A DNA stretch of 43,500 nt from contig NC_135559.1 of the NCBI RefSeq assembly GCF_964340395.1, positions 4,396,501 through 4,440,000 on the forward strand. The letters are read 5' to 3'. Position 1 is the first letter of the stretch. Every line of letters begins with the position of its first letter. This DNA comes from Glandiceps talaboti. Its lineage: Eukaryota > Hemichordata > Enteropneusta > Spengelidae. This document shows, piece after piece, positions 1 to 29,010 of this stretch. The notes under the pieces are model-generated. The model searched no databases and was not told where the DNA came from. It was given only the letters and a program-made list of their open reading frames with translations. Made by a program: the position numbers and the translations under genes.

Positions 1-279
1 GACAGCAAAATTTAACCTCAAATACATGCAACTCATCAGCTTATGCTCTTTTCAGCTACAATATATTTTCAGCCATGTATTTGCATATGTGCATGTATTA
101 TGTAAATGAAGTGCGCTTTGTAAACGCCACACAAAGAAAACATGTTTTATGAAAATTAATATTGGGGTTTGTTATTAAACTTGTTGGATATTTATCATTG
201 GTGTGTCAATTAATTTGCCTTTGGCCACCGACCCATTGCAAATCAGCCGCTCAAAGGAAAAGTTAGCTCCTACAGATCC

Positions 280-604
280 CTAAGACAGCTTCGAGTCCTT
301 CCTCAATACAAATGCTTGGTAGACACATTTTGCCAGGTTACATATAATTTTAATATCTTTATTTGAAAAAAAGATTTGCCAAAAACTGTTGACTTGGATG
401 TCGAAATATCCACTGTGGTAGTAATTTTTCCCTAAGACTTTGATAAAAGGAGCACTCAAAATGAAAATGACACTCGTCCTCTATAGAATAAGCAAGACTC
501 ACGTAGTTCACAACTCCCCACTGAGTGGCGAAGCAGCTTCTGAAGACTATTGAATCAAACCTTTCACCAGACACTACGTTCACTTTAGATAAAGCCTCTA
601 ACAA
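280..604 (-). pseudogene. LINE (non-LTR retrotransposon) 3'-end remnant
   Basis: The minus strand encodes an ORF from 604 to 359 with the pattern SIEDECHFHFECSFYQSLR, which resembles the conserved Cys/His tail found after the reverse transcriptase of many animal LINEs (usually EDE-HFL-ECP-Y-LR). After its stop, another frame continues as NLAKCVYQAFVLRKDSKLS and stops at 280-282, matching the usual LINE C-terminus (LAKFVYKAF-LR). The frame change near 358 shows that the copy is dead. Nothing recognisable lies in 1-279. The family assignment rests on remembered motif patterns only. Confidence 0.6.
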
Positions 605-702
605 TCATTCTGTCAATTTTATCCTGTATTCTAGCGTTGCTAGCCCTAATGTCAATAAATTGGACCAACTACTAGTGTCTCGTCATACATAATCACTTGG
701 TA

Positions 703-972
703 CACTCACTCACTCACTCACTCACTCACTCACCCACCCACCCACCCACCCACCCACCCACTCACTCACTCACTCACTCACTCACTCACTCACTCACTCA
801 CTCACTCACTCACTCACTCACTCACTCACTCACTCACTCACTCACTCACTCACTCACTCACTCACTCACTCACTCACTCACTCACTCACTCACTCACTCA
901 CTCACTCACTCACTCACTCACTCACTCACTCACTCACTCACTCACTCACTCACTCACTCACTCACTCACTCA
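703..972. repeat. (CACT)n microsatellite with CACC block
   Basis: About 270 bp of nearly perfect CACT tetramers. A run of CACC units lies at 731-760. The open frame through it encodes only repeated Leu-Thr-His-Ser and is not a gene. Confidence 0.97.
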
Positions 973-1017
973 GTACCTTCGTCATCGACTGCTGTTTATG
1001 GCATAAAAGTGAGTCAT

Positions 1018-1760
1018 CATAGCATATATACCAGGTAAAAGGGTTGTTTATGGCATACATACCAGGTAAAAGGGTTGTTTGTGGCATATATACCAGGTAA
1101 AAGGGTTGTTTATGGCATATATACCAGGTAAAAGGGTTGTTTGTGGCATATATACCAGGTAAAAGGGTTGTTTATGGCATATATACCAGGTAAAAGGGTT
1201 GTTTGTGGCATATATACCAGGTAAAAGGGTTGTTTATGGCATATATACCAGGTAAAAGGGTTGTTTATGGCATATACCAGGTAAAAGGGTTGTTTATGGC
1301 ATATATACCAGGTAAAGGGTTGTTTATGGCATATATACCAGGTAAAAGGGTTATTTATGGCATATATACCAGGTAAAAGGGTTGTTTGTGGCATATATAC
1401 CAGGTAAAAGGGTTGTTTGTGGCATATATACCAGGTAAAAGGGTTGTTTATGGCATATATACCAGGTAAAAGGGTTGTTTATGGCATATATACCAGGTAA
1501 AGGGTTGTTTATGGCATATACATACCAGGTAAAAGGGTTATTTATGGCATATATACCAGGTAAAAGGGTTGTTTGTGGCATATATACCAGGTAAAAGGGT
1601 TGTTTATGGCATATATACCAGGTAAAAGGGTTGTTTATGGCATATATACCAGGTAAAGGGTTGTTTATGGCATATACATACCAGGTAAAAGGGTTATTTA
1701 TGGCATATATACCAGGTAAAAGGGTTGTTTATGGCATATATACAGGGTAAAAGGGTTGTT
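1018..1760. repeat. 31-bp minisatellite, about 24 copies
   Basis: Tandem copies of a unit containing GGCATATATACCAGGTAAAA followed by GGGTTGTTTAT. Units differ at one site (TTTATGG or TTTGTGG), by loss of one A in the A run, by GTT or ATT after GGG, and by a CATATACATACC insertion. The order of these variants repeats, so the array has higher-order structure. Confidence 0.97.
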
Positions 1761-1976
1761 AAAACGGAAGTGTAGAAGCTGTGATCCATTGTTGTAAATA
1801 CGTTGTTATCAGGGCTGTTTTAAATACATACATGCCTCTGTTTAGTAATAAAAAAAAACTTTGGTTATGAGGGAGGGGGGATTAGGTTACTGGGGGTGAT
1901 CAGTGCTTTTACAGTTAAAAGAAACTTTATTCAAAATCTGTCGGAGGGATAAACTGGACGATTGCCACGCAGAGTT

Positions 1977-2728
1977 AGGGAGCCTCCAGTAATTACAAGA
2001 GGAGGGCTGGGGGAAATCAGGCCCAGGGTTGTTGTGTAAAATATGACCCTCCGTCGTGTTAAAAAGTGGCCATCACTAAGCTTTCTTTCTCTTAAAAACA
2101 TGACTCCCTGTTAAAGTAATTCAAAAATATGGCTTAAACTGCTGTCAGAACTGGGTCCCCGAATCAATGGTAATGACTTAATCCCATCGCTGCCACCATG
2201 TTTCAAGTTTTTAAAGGCATTGGTTATTTTCCACCACTACCACATGTAAATGAAGGCATTGCATTAATCAATACATGTGTTTGGAACTCATTGGCTGAGT
2301 TGAAGGCCACAAACTCCCAAAGATTTATTAGATTGGCACACTCTCCACATTGACGGGACCGAGGTCAACATCACCAAAACATTGTTCCAAGCATCGTACC
2401 CAACAGTTTCCGTTTTACTCCTTTAGGACCTACTTCTCTCCTCACACCGCAACTCGGACAATTAATTGGATATAGGCTGATGTTATGTAGCCATCCCATC
2501 GCTGCAACCAGTTCCAAATCTTATTACTCCCATTTGGGTTAGGGTTAGTGGTTAAGTTTAGGACTAGCGACCCCAAAATAATGCAAAGTTAAACATTATA
2601 GTGAATCAATGTAAAATGTGACTCTTCCCCAATTCAATTTTCTAAAATATGGCATTTCCCAGAGAAGAATTTATTTAAAAACCCGAAGTCCCCCGGACCT
2701 CCCCCTTGTAAACACTGAAGTCCCCCTT
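1977..2728. mobile_element. Non-autonomous TIR element (PIF/Harbinger-like?)
   Basis: The left end (from 1977, AGGGAGCCTCCAGTAATTAC) and the reverse complement of the right end (from 2728, AGGGGGACTTCAGTGTTTAC) are imperfect inverted repeats of about 40 bp. With GGG at both ends, the element is flanked by TTA on each side, the target duplication expected of PIF/Harbinger-type transposons. No transposase ORF is visible inside. The region 1765-1976 just before it has similar G-rich sequence and may belong to another copy. Boundaries are my reading by eye. Confidence 0.5.
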
Positions 2729-3000
2729 ATTGCATTGGCAAATGTAATTCACTATGGTTAGAGTAAACTCCAGGTCACACTTATTTTGTTTACGGGCGTC
2801 GTGCCAGGCGAGGGACTCGCCGATAAGGATATGGATGTATATCGACAACGTGCATCCATGATAAGAGAAACCTTTCATCATATAACATGCTGTGCTGTTT
2901 TCATTCCATTACAATATGACGTACATGCTGTAAACTGTTCTGATTTGCACTAAGGCGAGATATACAAAGGGTACACGTCATAGTTAAGAGAACGGAAATG

Positions 3001-3008
3001 TATATAAA
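3001..3008 (+). promoter_or_regulatory. Probable TATA box of first C1q gene
   Basis: TATATAAA lies 79 bp upstream of the start codon at 3087. A start of transcription about 30 bp downstream would give a 5' UTR of roughly 50-60 nt. Confidence 0.55.
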
Positions 3009-3086
3009 TGCAAGGATCTGTACCTCCTGCCATGAATTGAGAAAAATTGACCTTCGAGTGACATAGTTTCTAATCCCAAAACCAAC

Positions 3087-4061
3087 ATGGTGTACTGGGT
3101 CTATGTTCTTGTGTTCGTCCGTGTTGTATTCGGCATCGAGCCACCGTACAGATCTAGATGGCAGCGAAAGGCAACAGTGCTGACGGTTAACGATCTTGCT
3201 GTTCGGCTGGAAGACATGGCCACAAAGTACAATTTATTGGAAAACTCGTTTCAAGACATGACCACAAAATACAATTTATTAGAAAACTCGTTTCAAGACG
3301 TGTTGAAGAGTAACACTGATTTGCAAGCTACTGTCGTCTACCAGGCCTCACGGTTTCAACAACTACAGAAAACCGTTGAGATCATACCAACGATGTTGCA
3401 AGATCGTCACGAGACCAAGGCTAGGGTGCAGTCACTGGAGACAACAGTAGCTGAACTGGCGACCAACAAACAGGTGACATGCGCAGAAAAATGTCGCGAT
3501 ACATTAACTAGAAGTGGTAATTTAATTTCAGAAGACTGGTTCGATAAAATAGATCCAAAAGATATTGAAATTTTAAGAAGTCGATTTAAAACTGACGATT
3601 TCTCTAAAAAGAGAACATTTGGTGGTGGTGTTGATGACGATGATTATTATGATGATGATGATGAATATGATGATGACGTAAATGAAAAAGCTATACAGAC
3701 CATGAGCAAAGCTCTTGCCAGGCTAGTGAAAGCTGAAGAGGAAAACCCTGAATTTCTAAATGACCGGGATGTTGGGAAATTACGAATTCAGACAGATTCC
3801 GAAGGCATTGGTCGTGCTGATGAGCATAACATTTACGACAAACTAACAAAAACAAAGTTGACGGGCGGAACTGGTACCCAACATATAAATGAAAACAACA
3901 TCGAAGACCAAATGGAACACATGCTGAGAACTGCAACGAAATGTAAGTACATGTAAAATAAAACTTGCCAGAGGAACTGTCAGAAGTTTTAAAAATTTGA
4001 CAGTTCTTCCTCCATAGGTTACGAATTGAATCGTATCACATATGTATGTACATGTATATGT

Positions 4062-4122
<61 letters not shown>

Positions 4123-4798
4123 AACAAACAAACAAACAAACAAACAAACAAACAAACACACACACACACAAACAAACACACAAACAAACACACTTTGCCA
4201 GTATAAATTTGATCAAATACTGAATACTCCATGTTGAACTGTATCACTGATGAGCTGAATGAGATACACCAATCAGGCATGACCACGTCCGTTTTGTTCA
4301 AGTTTATCTACCTTTCTGCGTCAGAACGTTGTTTGAGTTCGAAAATTTTAATGATTTTCTTCTTCTTTTCTTTTCTTCTTAGCGAGCAAGAAAATGGTCT
4401 TTTCCGTAGGCCTGACAAAACCGATACTTGGACATCCCAAAGATCCCCAAACTGTTGTCTTCGATGAAATCAAAGTGCAAAGGGGAAAGGGCTATAACAC
4501 CAAAAAGGGAGTGTTCAAATGTCGAATTGCAGGTGTTTATTACTTCTCTTTTACTTTGCGTTCATATGATGAGAAACATATCGGTGCGGCACTGATGTTA
4601 AATGATGATGCAGTGGTTACTATGACAACGGATGCAGCTAAAAGACAAGTGATGCAGTCTCAAAGTGTCGTCATTAAACTGGTAAAGAATGACGAAGTCT
4701 GGGTGATGCTGGGTCCGTCTCAAGACTACGCCATCTACGGACGGAGCGATCACACTTACAATGTATTTAATGGAGTTTTGCTTTTTACAGAAAAATAA
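3087..4798 (+). CDS. Secreted coiled-coil C1q-domain protein, copy 1 (2 exons)
   Basis: Exons are 3087-3942 and 4383-4798, joined in phase 1 across a GTAAGT...TTCTTAG intron; the product has 423 aa. The ATG has a good context (CCAACATGG) behind a TATA box. Residues 1-16 form a signal peptide. Residues 32-125 are a heptad-rich coiled coil with a 14-residue tandem duplication (43-56 and 57-70). Cys132 and Cys136 (CAEKC) could make interchain disulfides. An Asp/Tyr-rich acidic stretch covers about 183-197. Residues 290-423 form a C1q domain (FSVGLTKP start, GVYYFSF strand, C-terminal FNGVLLF). C1q domains usually trimerise into jelly-roll heads that bind ligands; here a coiled coil replaces collagen as the stalk. 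A role in recognition or immunity is inferred from the family. The next gene is a tandem paralogue. Confidence 0.88.
4063..4193. repeat. (CA)n/(CAAA)n in the C1q copy 1 intron
   Basis: A CA run followed by CAAA units and mixed CA, inside the only intron (3943-4382) of the first C1q gene. ORFs over it (His-Thr or Cys-Val repeats) are artefacts. Confidence 0.95.
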
Positions 4799-4931
4799 GA
4801 TAAACACGAACATGTTTGCTGTGCATTTACATAGTCATATATATATTGTTCATAGATTTAAGTTATTTATTTCAGACCATCACAAAAGACAATTTTAGGG
4901 CAGGGGTTGTTTGTTACCTCGTCACCAATGA

Positions 4932-4937
4932 AATAAA
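4932..4937 (+). promoter_or_regulatory. Polyadenylation signal, C1q copy 1
   Basis: AATAAA 133 bp after the stop codon. The surrounding bases (GTTGTTTGTTA upstream, TATA-CG downstream) resemble those around the 9152 signal of the paralogue. Confidence 0.6.
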
Positions 4938-5164
4938 GTATATACGATTGAGGGCAGTTGGCATGAAGCAGACCGTCAACTGTACGTCACAACAACAAAA
5001 ACTGATCGCAAAAATTCCGAAACAAAATGTTGCGAACACTGCAATATTCTATTATCTGGTCCACAAGAAATCTTACCTGTATTTTCTTTGCATGAACTAT
5101 CTTTAGGTGATCAGCACCCTGAAAAAGATTAAAACGTACATATGTAACGATAATTTTTTAATTG

Positions 5165-5490
5165 TACGACGATAAAATGTAGCAATGTGAGCAAGATGTT
5201 ATCACGCTAGATGGTAAAATGTAGCAATGTGAGCAAGATGTTATCACGCTAGATGGTAAAATGTAGTAATGTGAGCAAGATGTTATCACGCTAGATGGTA
5301 AAATGTAGCAATGTGAGGGAGATTTTGTCGCGCTAGATGATATAGTAATGTGAGCAAGATTTAGTCGCGCTAAATGATAAAATGTAGCAATGTGGGGAAA
5401 AATTTTCGAGCTAGATGATATAGGGAGATTTTGTCGGGCCAGATGATATATAGTAATGTGAGGAAGATTTTGACGAGCCAGACGATAAAA
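5165..5490. repeat. 42-bp degenerate minisatellite
   Basis: About eight copies of a unit including TAAAATGTAGCAATGTGAGC and AAGATGTTATCACGCTAGATG, regular at first and decaying towards 5490. Its 15-bp core TAAAATGTAGCAATG recurs in the 24-bp minisatellite at 41.1-42.0 kb. Confidence 0.93.
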
Positions 5491-5499
5491 TGTAGCCAT

Positions 5500-6516
5500 G
5501 ACAATGTGCAGTAAGAACTACATGTTAAGACAGCCTGAGACAACATTCTGTTTTAGGTTAACTAGTTTCTATTGTACACTACAAGCAAAGACGGTTGAAC
5601 GTCAACTGCAAATGGTACGACTTGTATTTATATGTATACATCGTCTGCTACTGTAATAAAAGGATATACAACTTTAATACGGCTTTTTCCATAATTTATA
5701 GAGTGTTCCATTAACTCTTGAATGGTAGGCGTTGGGGATGCATGGTAGGAGAGAGTGTACCCTCCATCATGATCGGTGGGACAATTTTAGATATTCGAAA
5801 CTGGGAGTCACATAAAGTTGACAAAGCGCAGGTATACCACACAGTACATTCGCTGATGATTTATACATGAACATCACTTCACGTCTTCTTCGTGAAAAAA
5901 TGGCCACCTCATTTATTAAGCACAACGCGGCCTTCAACAAGTTATGAAATTGGAAACCCCTTCTGAAATATGTTCTGGTTTCGGCATCAATTTAGCTTAT
6001 CAAAACGGAATACGACAAAATCGACTGAGGTCACATAATAATAATAGAACATTTGCGACTTTATTACAAAATTCTCTGGGAAGGGGAGGGGAGGGGAGGG
6101 GTTAGAATAGCCAGCAAGATACACTCGTAAGCGGTGCTGTTATATCCCAAAGATTGCATTTTAAAGTCTGCAGAAGGGTACGGTGAATAAAACACAGCGG
6201 ACAATTTGGTCATATTTGCTACTTTCCATGAGGTTATACCAGAATAGTCAAAGGACGTTAGTTGGAATGCACATACACGTTTAGTTAGTTATGAAAACCC
6301 CCTGTGGCCATGATGGGTCCCAGCTTACACCTATCATGAGTTATGAGGTACCATAATGATGGTTTCTACGAACCAGAATGTCTTTCATACGTCATATTAC
6401 TAGTAAACAGGCTCGGCAATAAGTGGACTACGCGTAGGCCTACTGGTGGTCGATGTAGCAGACTGTTTTGATTCAATGCCAACGCAATGTAAACAGTTCT
6501 GTGTAGTATCTAGAGG
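5500..6516. other. Intergenic spacer between the C1q paralogues
   Basis: No coding signal recognised. The only notable structure is a G-run motif at 6078-6101, GGG then four GGGG blocks separated by one or two A, which fits a G-quadruplex on the plus strand about 560 bp upstream of the second C1q start. Confidence 0.6.
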
Positions 6517-6522
6517 TATAAA
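6517..6522 (+). promoter_or_regulatory. Possible TATA box of second C1q gene
   Basis: TATAAA, 141 bp upstream of the ATG at 6658. This is farther than in the first copy, so the assignment is weak. Confidence 0.25.
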
Positions 6523-6657
6523 CACGTGTCAAAACTTAAGAGTATCATACTAATACGATACTGGAAAAATGTGTAAGTAAACGACTAAACGTTATCTCAT
6601 GAATTTGACCTGAGATGTGACCTGCAGATGACGAAGTTTCTAGCTAAGTAAACCATC

Positions 6658-9019
6658 ATGGCGTACTGGGTGATTTCAATTCTGTTCGTTGGAGTTGCGT
6701 TCGGCATCGGAACACCGTCTGAAAAGCTGGAAACATCTTCTGTGCCTACAGTAGAAGACGTTGTCGATCGTCTGGAAGAAATATCCACAAAGTATAACGT
6801 ATTAGAAAGTTCTTTCCAAGAAGTCTTGAAAAGTAACACTGATCTGCAAGCTACTGTCGTCTACCAGGCCTCGCGACTTCAACAACTGCAGAAAGTCGTT
6901 GAAATGGTACCTATTATCTTTCAAGATCGTCATCAGAACATTGAAAAAGTGTTATTTCTCGAAGCAAGGGTGGCTGAACTGGCTAGCAACAGAGAGGTGA
7001 CATGCGCAGAAACTTGTCAAGGTAGTACAAGAGTGGGTAATTCGCTCGCTGACGACTGGTTCTACAAAATAGATCCCAAAGCAATCGAACTTTTAAGGAG
7101 TCGATTTAAAACTGACGATTTCGCAAAGAAGAAAGTATTTGGTGATGTTGATGATGATAATGACAATGATTATGAATATAATGATGCAATAGATGAAAAT
7201 GCAATACATACCATGAGCAAAGCTCTTGCTAGGCTCATCAAATCTGAAGAGGAGAACTCAGACTCCCTTATGGATGAACACTCCTCTCTCTCCTCAAGTG
7301 ACGATGGCAAATTACGAATTGGAGCCAGTAAACACACAAAGACAAAATCATCATCAACGGACGGAACTAGTTCTCAGCACCGATCAGTGGAAGAAAACGT
7401 TATCGAAAATCAAATGGAACAGATGTTAAGAACTGCAGCCAAATGTAAGTATGCTAATCACAAATTTGAAGATTTATAGTTCAGAAAGTGATGGTACTTA
7501 GGGTCTCAAGTCTAATTCTGGAGAATTTAATAATTTTAAACCTGCACCAGCTGTAACTGGGATATTTGTTCATCAAAAGAAAACAAAGATATATTCACTA
7601 AAAATTTGTCAGTTACTTATAAAAAGACACTGTATCTGTTAATTAGTGGTCAGTATTATCTGTAGGTAGTGTAGTGAAAATTGAGTGAAAGTTTGGTTTT
7701 GAATCTGTCACCATGTTAAAACTGTACTAGTTGTAAGTGGAGTATCATTTCTCAATCAGACAACCACAATATATTCACTGAAAATTGTTAAAATACCAAT
7801 AATTAGACAGTGTACATGTTAATCATTGGTCGATATTATCCATAAGCTAGTACACAGAATCAAGATGAAATCGTGGTCACCGTTGAGGGCGCTGGTGCGG
7901 ACTCGCAAATCAGTTAATATCGTGTATACAGCCCTAAAAATATAAGTTTACCCACAGGTGATGCAATAATATTCATGGTGTACGGTATTACGAGTTATTT
8001 TACCTAACAAAAGATTTTCATAAAAAAAACGTTGTACTCTACCTATACATCTCTGTGTTGCCAAAGCATTATTGAGAGGGTAATATTATCGAAATTATCA
8101 CCAAGTTATAGGCGGTCTTATAATTAAAATGCTATTTTTCTCATGACTCGACCGACTCTATACTTTAAAAAAAAAAACTGAACGCTCTACGGCAGAATTG
8201 AAAAAAAACCATTACAATGACTGATAGTCAGTTGGGAACCCAACGGCCACGAGCGCGAATATGAGTATCATTATTGCTGAAAATCCACGTTCGAAGTTTC
8301 CTCTTTTGTACCGAGTTTTTACAAATATTTTTGGCAGATCGACCGAGCAATCAGTTTAAAGGTGTTACGATGAGAAACAAAGGACATAGTACGGGTCCCT
8401 AGCAAACTACACAGCAAGAGTTGTGTTCTCAATAGGAGTGTTGCCATAGCAATACACGCGCGACAGATCTGACACTACATGAGGTCGAAGGCCGATAAGG
8501 GCGCCCAGACAGCATAATTCTGTAATGTGTATCGCATTGATCCTTTTTTCTTACTCATTTCTTACTCGCAAATGCTAAAAGACTTTGTCTTTCATCTCCA
8601 CAGCCGGCAAGAAAATGGTGTTTTCCGTCGGTCTGACAAAACCACTACTCGGACACCCAGACAACCCCCAGACTGTTATCTTTAATGACCTCAAAGTAAA
8701 GAGGGGCAAGGGCTATGACGTAAAGAAGGGAGTTTTTACCTGTTTAATAGCAGGTGTCTATTACTTCTCTTTTACTATGCGTTCCTATAACGACAAACAT
8801 ATCGGTGTGGCACTCATGCTGAACAAGGAAGCTGTTGTTACCTTGACAACGGATGCGGCTGAAAGACAAGTTATGCAGTCTCAAAGTGTCATCATTAAAC
8901 TGGCAAAGAATGACGAAGTCTGGGTGATGCTAGGTCCCAATCAAGACTACGCCATCGACGGTCGAAGTGATCAGTCTTACAACATATTTAACGGACTCTT
9001 GCTTTTTCCAGAAAAATAA
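6658..9019 (+). CDS. Secreted coiled-coil C1q-domain protein, copy 2 (2 exons)
   Basis: Exons 6658-7444 and 8604-9019 join in phase 1 at the same codon position as in copy 1 (GTAAGT donor, CCACAG acceptor), giving 400 aa. The start codon context is ATCATGG. Residues 1-16 are a signal peptide (AFG, then IG). A coiled coil covers about 31-112 with only one copy of the TKYN-LE-SFQ segment that is doubled in copy 1. Cys116 and Cys120 form CAETC. The Asp/Asn-rich linker at about 164-180 is less acidic. A Ser-rich stretch lies at 207-215, and the C1q domain covers about 267-400. The C1q exons have equal length (416 nt) and are far more alike than the linkers. The intron is much longer than in copy 1 (1159 against 440 bp). 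The two genes are clearly a tandem duplication; different ligands are possible but not shown. Confidence 0.88.
7536..7865. repeat. Two diverged tandem copies (about 180-bp period) in the C1q copy 2 intron
   Basis: Segments starting near 7536 and near 7715 share an ordered series of motifs: TTAAA-CTG-AC-AG, ATATATTCACT-AAAATT, AGACA-TGTA-TGTTAAT, TGGTC-TATTATC. The rest of the intron (7866-8603) holds nothing I recognise. Confidence 0.7.
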
Positions 9020-9104
9020 CATATGGAACTTATAAATATTTTAGGTCAACTTTTTGATAGTTACTTGTAAAAATAAGGAACGATTCAACACTTGGAGTTT
9101 AACC

Positions 9105-9157
9105 AATAAAGTCAGATTTTAGACGAGAGATTGTTTGTTAGTTTGCCGACAAATAAA
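9105..9157 (+). promoter_or_regulatory. Two polyadenylation signals, C1q copy 2
   Basis: AATAAA at 9105-9110 and 9152-9157, the second in a context similar to that of the copy 1 signal. Confidence 0.55.
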
Positions 9158-9191
9158 ATGTGTTATACGTCACCTATCACTTCTTTCGCTG

Positions 9192-9274
9192 TCTGATTGG
9201 GTGAAAGATCTGCAGTTTGATTGGGTGAAAGAGTCTGATTGGGTGAAAGATCTGTAATTTGATTGGGTGAAAAG
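9192..9274. repeat. Four direct repeats with inverted CCAAT boxes
   Basis: Four copies of TGATTGGGTGAAA begin near 9193, 9218, 9235 and 9260. Each contains ATTGG, the reverse of CCAAT. They lie 650-730 bp upstream of the monoamine oxidase start, so they could be NF-Y-type promoter sites or simply a small tandem repeat. The rest of 9276-9920 shows no feature I can name. Confidence 0.7.
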
Positions 9275-9920
9275 TTTATGCTGCCACTACTATGTTTCTG
9301 TGCACGTTTCTGTCACATAATAGTCTGAAGAGTGAATGACAGGGATCGAGTTGATTCAGGGACTGAGTTTACGTTGTTACTGTGCATCATCAATGAGCAG
9401 ACGTCGGTCTATCCTAATCCTTTTGAAACTTCGCGCACTGAGTTGAGCATAGTAAACTTAAAACTGTCTACACTCATGCGCGTGAGATTTCTATAACACT
9501 GTTGAGCTCTGAGTTCTCAGGACATCATCAAGTCGGCACAACGAAATCCAAGCGAAATAGAAATATACCAATAATGACGAAAGAAACACAAATTTTGAGG
9601 AAAGTACTCAGTGCTGAAATGATAAAACAACTTCTCTTACAAAACTATTCACCGGCATCGAGGGCGCTGTTTCGAATTCAAATCCCACGGCTCTGCAAAT
9701 GCCATTAATTTGACCTCAGCGTGACCTTCGATGACATGCCACAACACGATTGTACCAGTGAAACGTTCGTTTACTATATCGAGGCAGATGATTAATCTGC
9801 CGTGTTTGGTCAATATACGAGTAACATCGATTTACACTGATCAGCACCTGTCTTGTCATCATCGAGAAACAATACTCGATACTCCAACAGTAGGCCTAGA
9901 GTGGGTCGAAGCCAAGTCCC

Positions 9921-28147
<18,227 letters not shown>

Positions 28148-29010
28148 TAATTATATTTATGTAAACTCCTGTGGTACCATCTTCAGGGTCTTGCCGCAAG
28201 GGGGCGTAATATAAGACAATTGACTGATTAACTAATTTATGTTTTTATAAAGATATATTATATGTAAGATTCCAGCAGATTCCCAACAGATTCCATAAAT
28301 GAGCCCAGTGCAATTCAACATAATTATTTTTGAAAGGTTTAGAGTATTGTACATATCAACATTTTAAAAAGAAACGCATGGTGACACCAAATTTGATAAA
28401 ATCTTATCGGAATTTATCTACTTTTCCGTTCTTGAAATACACTAAGCAACAATTAAACTTTAAAATATACGTACGTATTGTTCAAGGGGAGAGCAGAACA
28501 CTGAGCATGCGCGTCCCTGTATTTTGTCTGTGTGTCGCTCCGCAGCGGTTCGTATGTTTTGGTTGACTCATTCCCCTCTTTCGTCATCTGTTTCTATATA
28601 TATCGTGAGTTATTTACTGCCAGAAGTAAAGCTGACGTGTACCAATAGCAGTCATGGTATAAAACTCGATTATTGGACATAAGTTCACATTTACACGATA
28701 CGAGAAACGAAATTTCACGATTTTCTGATGGTAAATATACAAACCCGGAAGAGGATTTCCACATTGCGACTTCTCGAGGAAAGGAAAACACAGAATCTAC
28801 AGGTGAAACAGCTGACTTGGTGATAATTTGACTCTGGACACGTTCAATCGAAATCATTTTTTGAAATTATAGATAATAACTACATTCTACTGAGCAGAAC
28901 TACATAAACAATTTATGTGAGCATAGTTTAGGGGAAAGGTTCGTCTCATCCTCAATCGATCGAACTTCTGCATCAATTTGCTAAATCATATCAATCGATT
29001 GACCTCCACC
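28148..29010. other. MAO 3' flank and RHBDD1 5' flank
   Basis: No gene recognised. The only candidate promoter motif is GAGCATGCGCG (about 28502-28512), similar to an NRF-1 site, some 500 bp upstream of the RHBDD1 start. Confidence 0.5.

Noticed and set aside
697-1038. Long open frames over microsatellites (also 4019-4216, 10151-10558, 18919-19222, 27448-27939, 31336-31713, 33240-33585, 40257-40532)
   Set aside because: They are read-throughs of di-, tri- or tetranucleotide repeats giving two- to four-residue peptide repeats, with no start context or splice logic.
1018-1760. Regular direct repeats that could suggest a CRISPR array (also 5165-5490 and 41138-41975)
   Set aside because: Units are contiguous with no unique spacers, and the genome is an animal's. 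They are minisatellites.
4394-4798. Stand-alone intracellular C1q proteins starting at 4394 or 8585
   Set aside because: Strong acceptors lie just upstream of both C1q blocks at identical positions, and the phase matches the signal-peptide exons, so these are second exons.
28978-29010. RHBDD1 start upstream of 29011
   Set aside because: The upstream frame begins with TTG, not ATG. The ATG at 29011 has a strong context and fits the family N-terminus.
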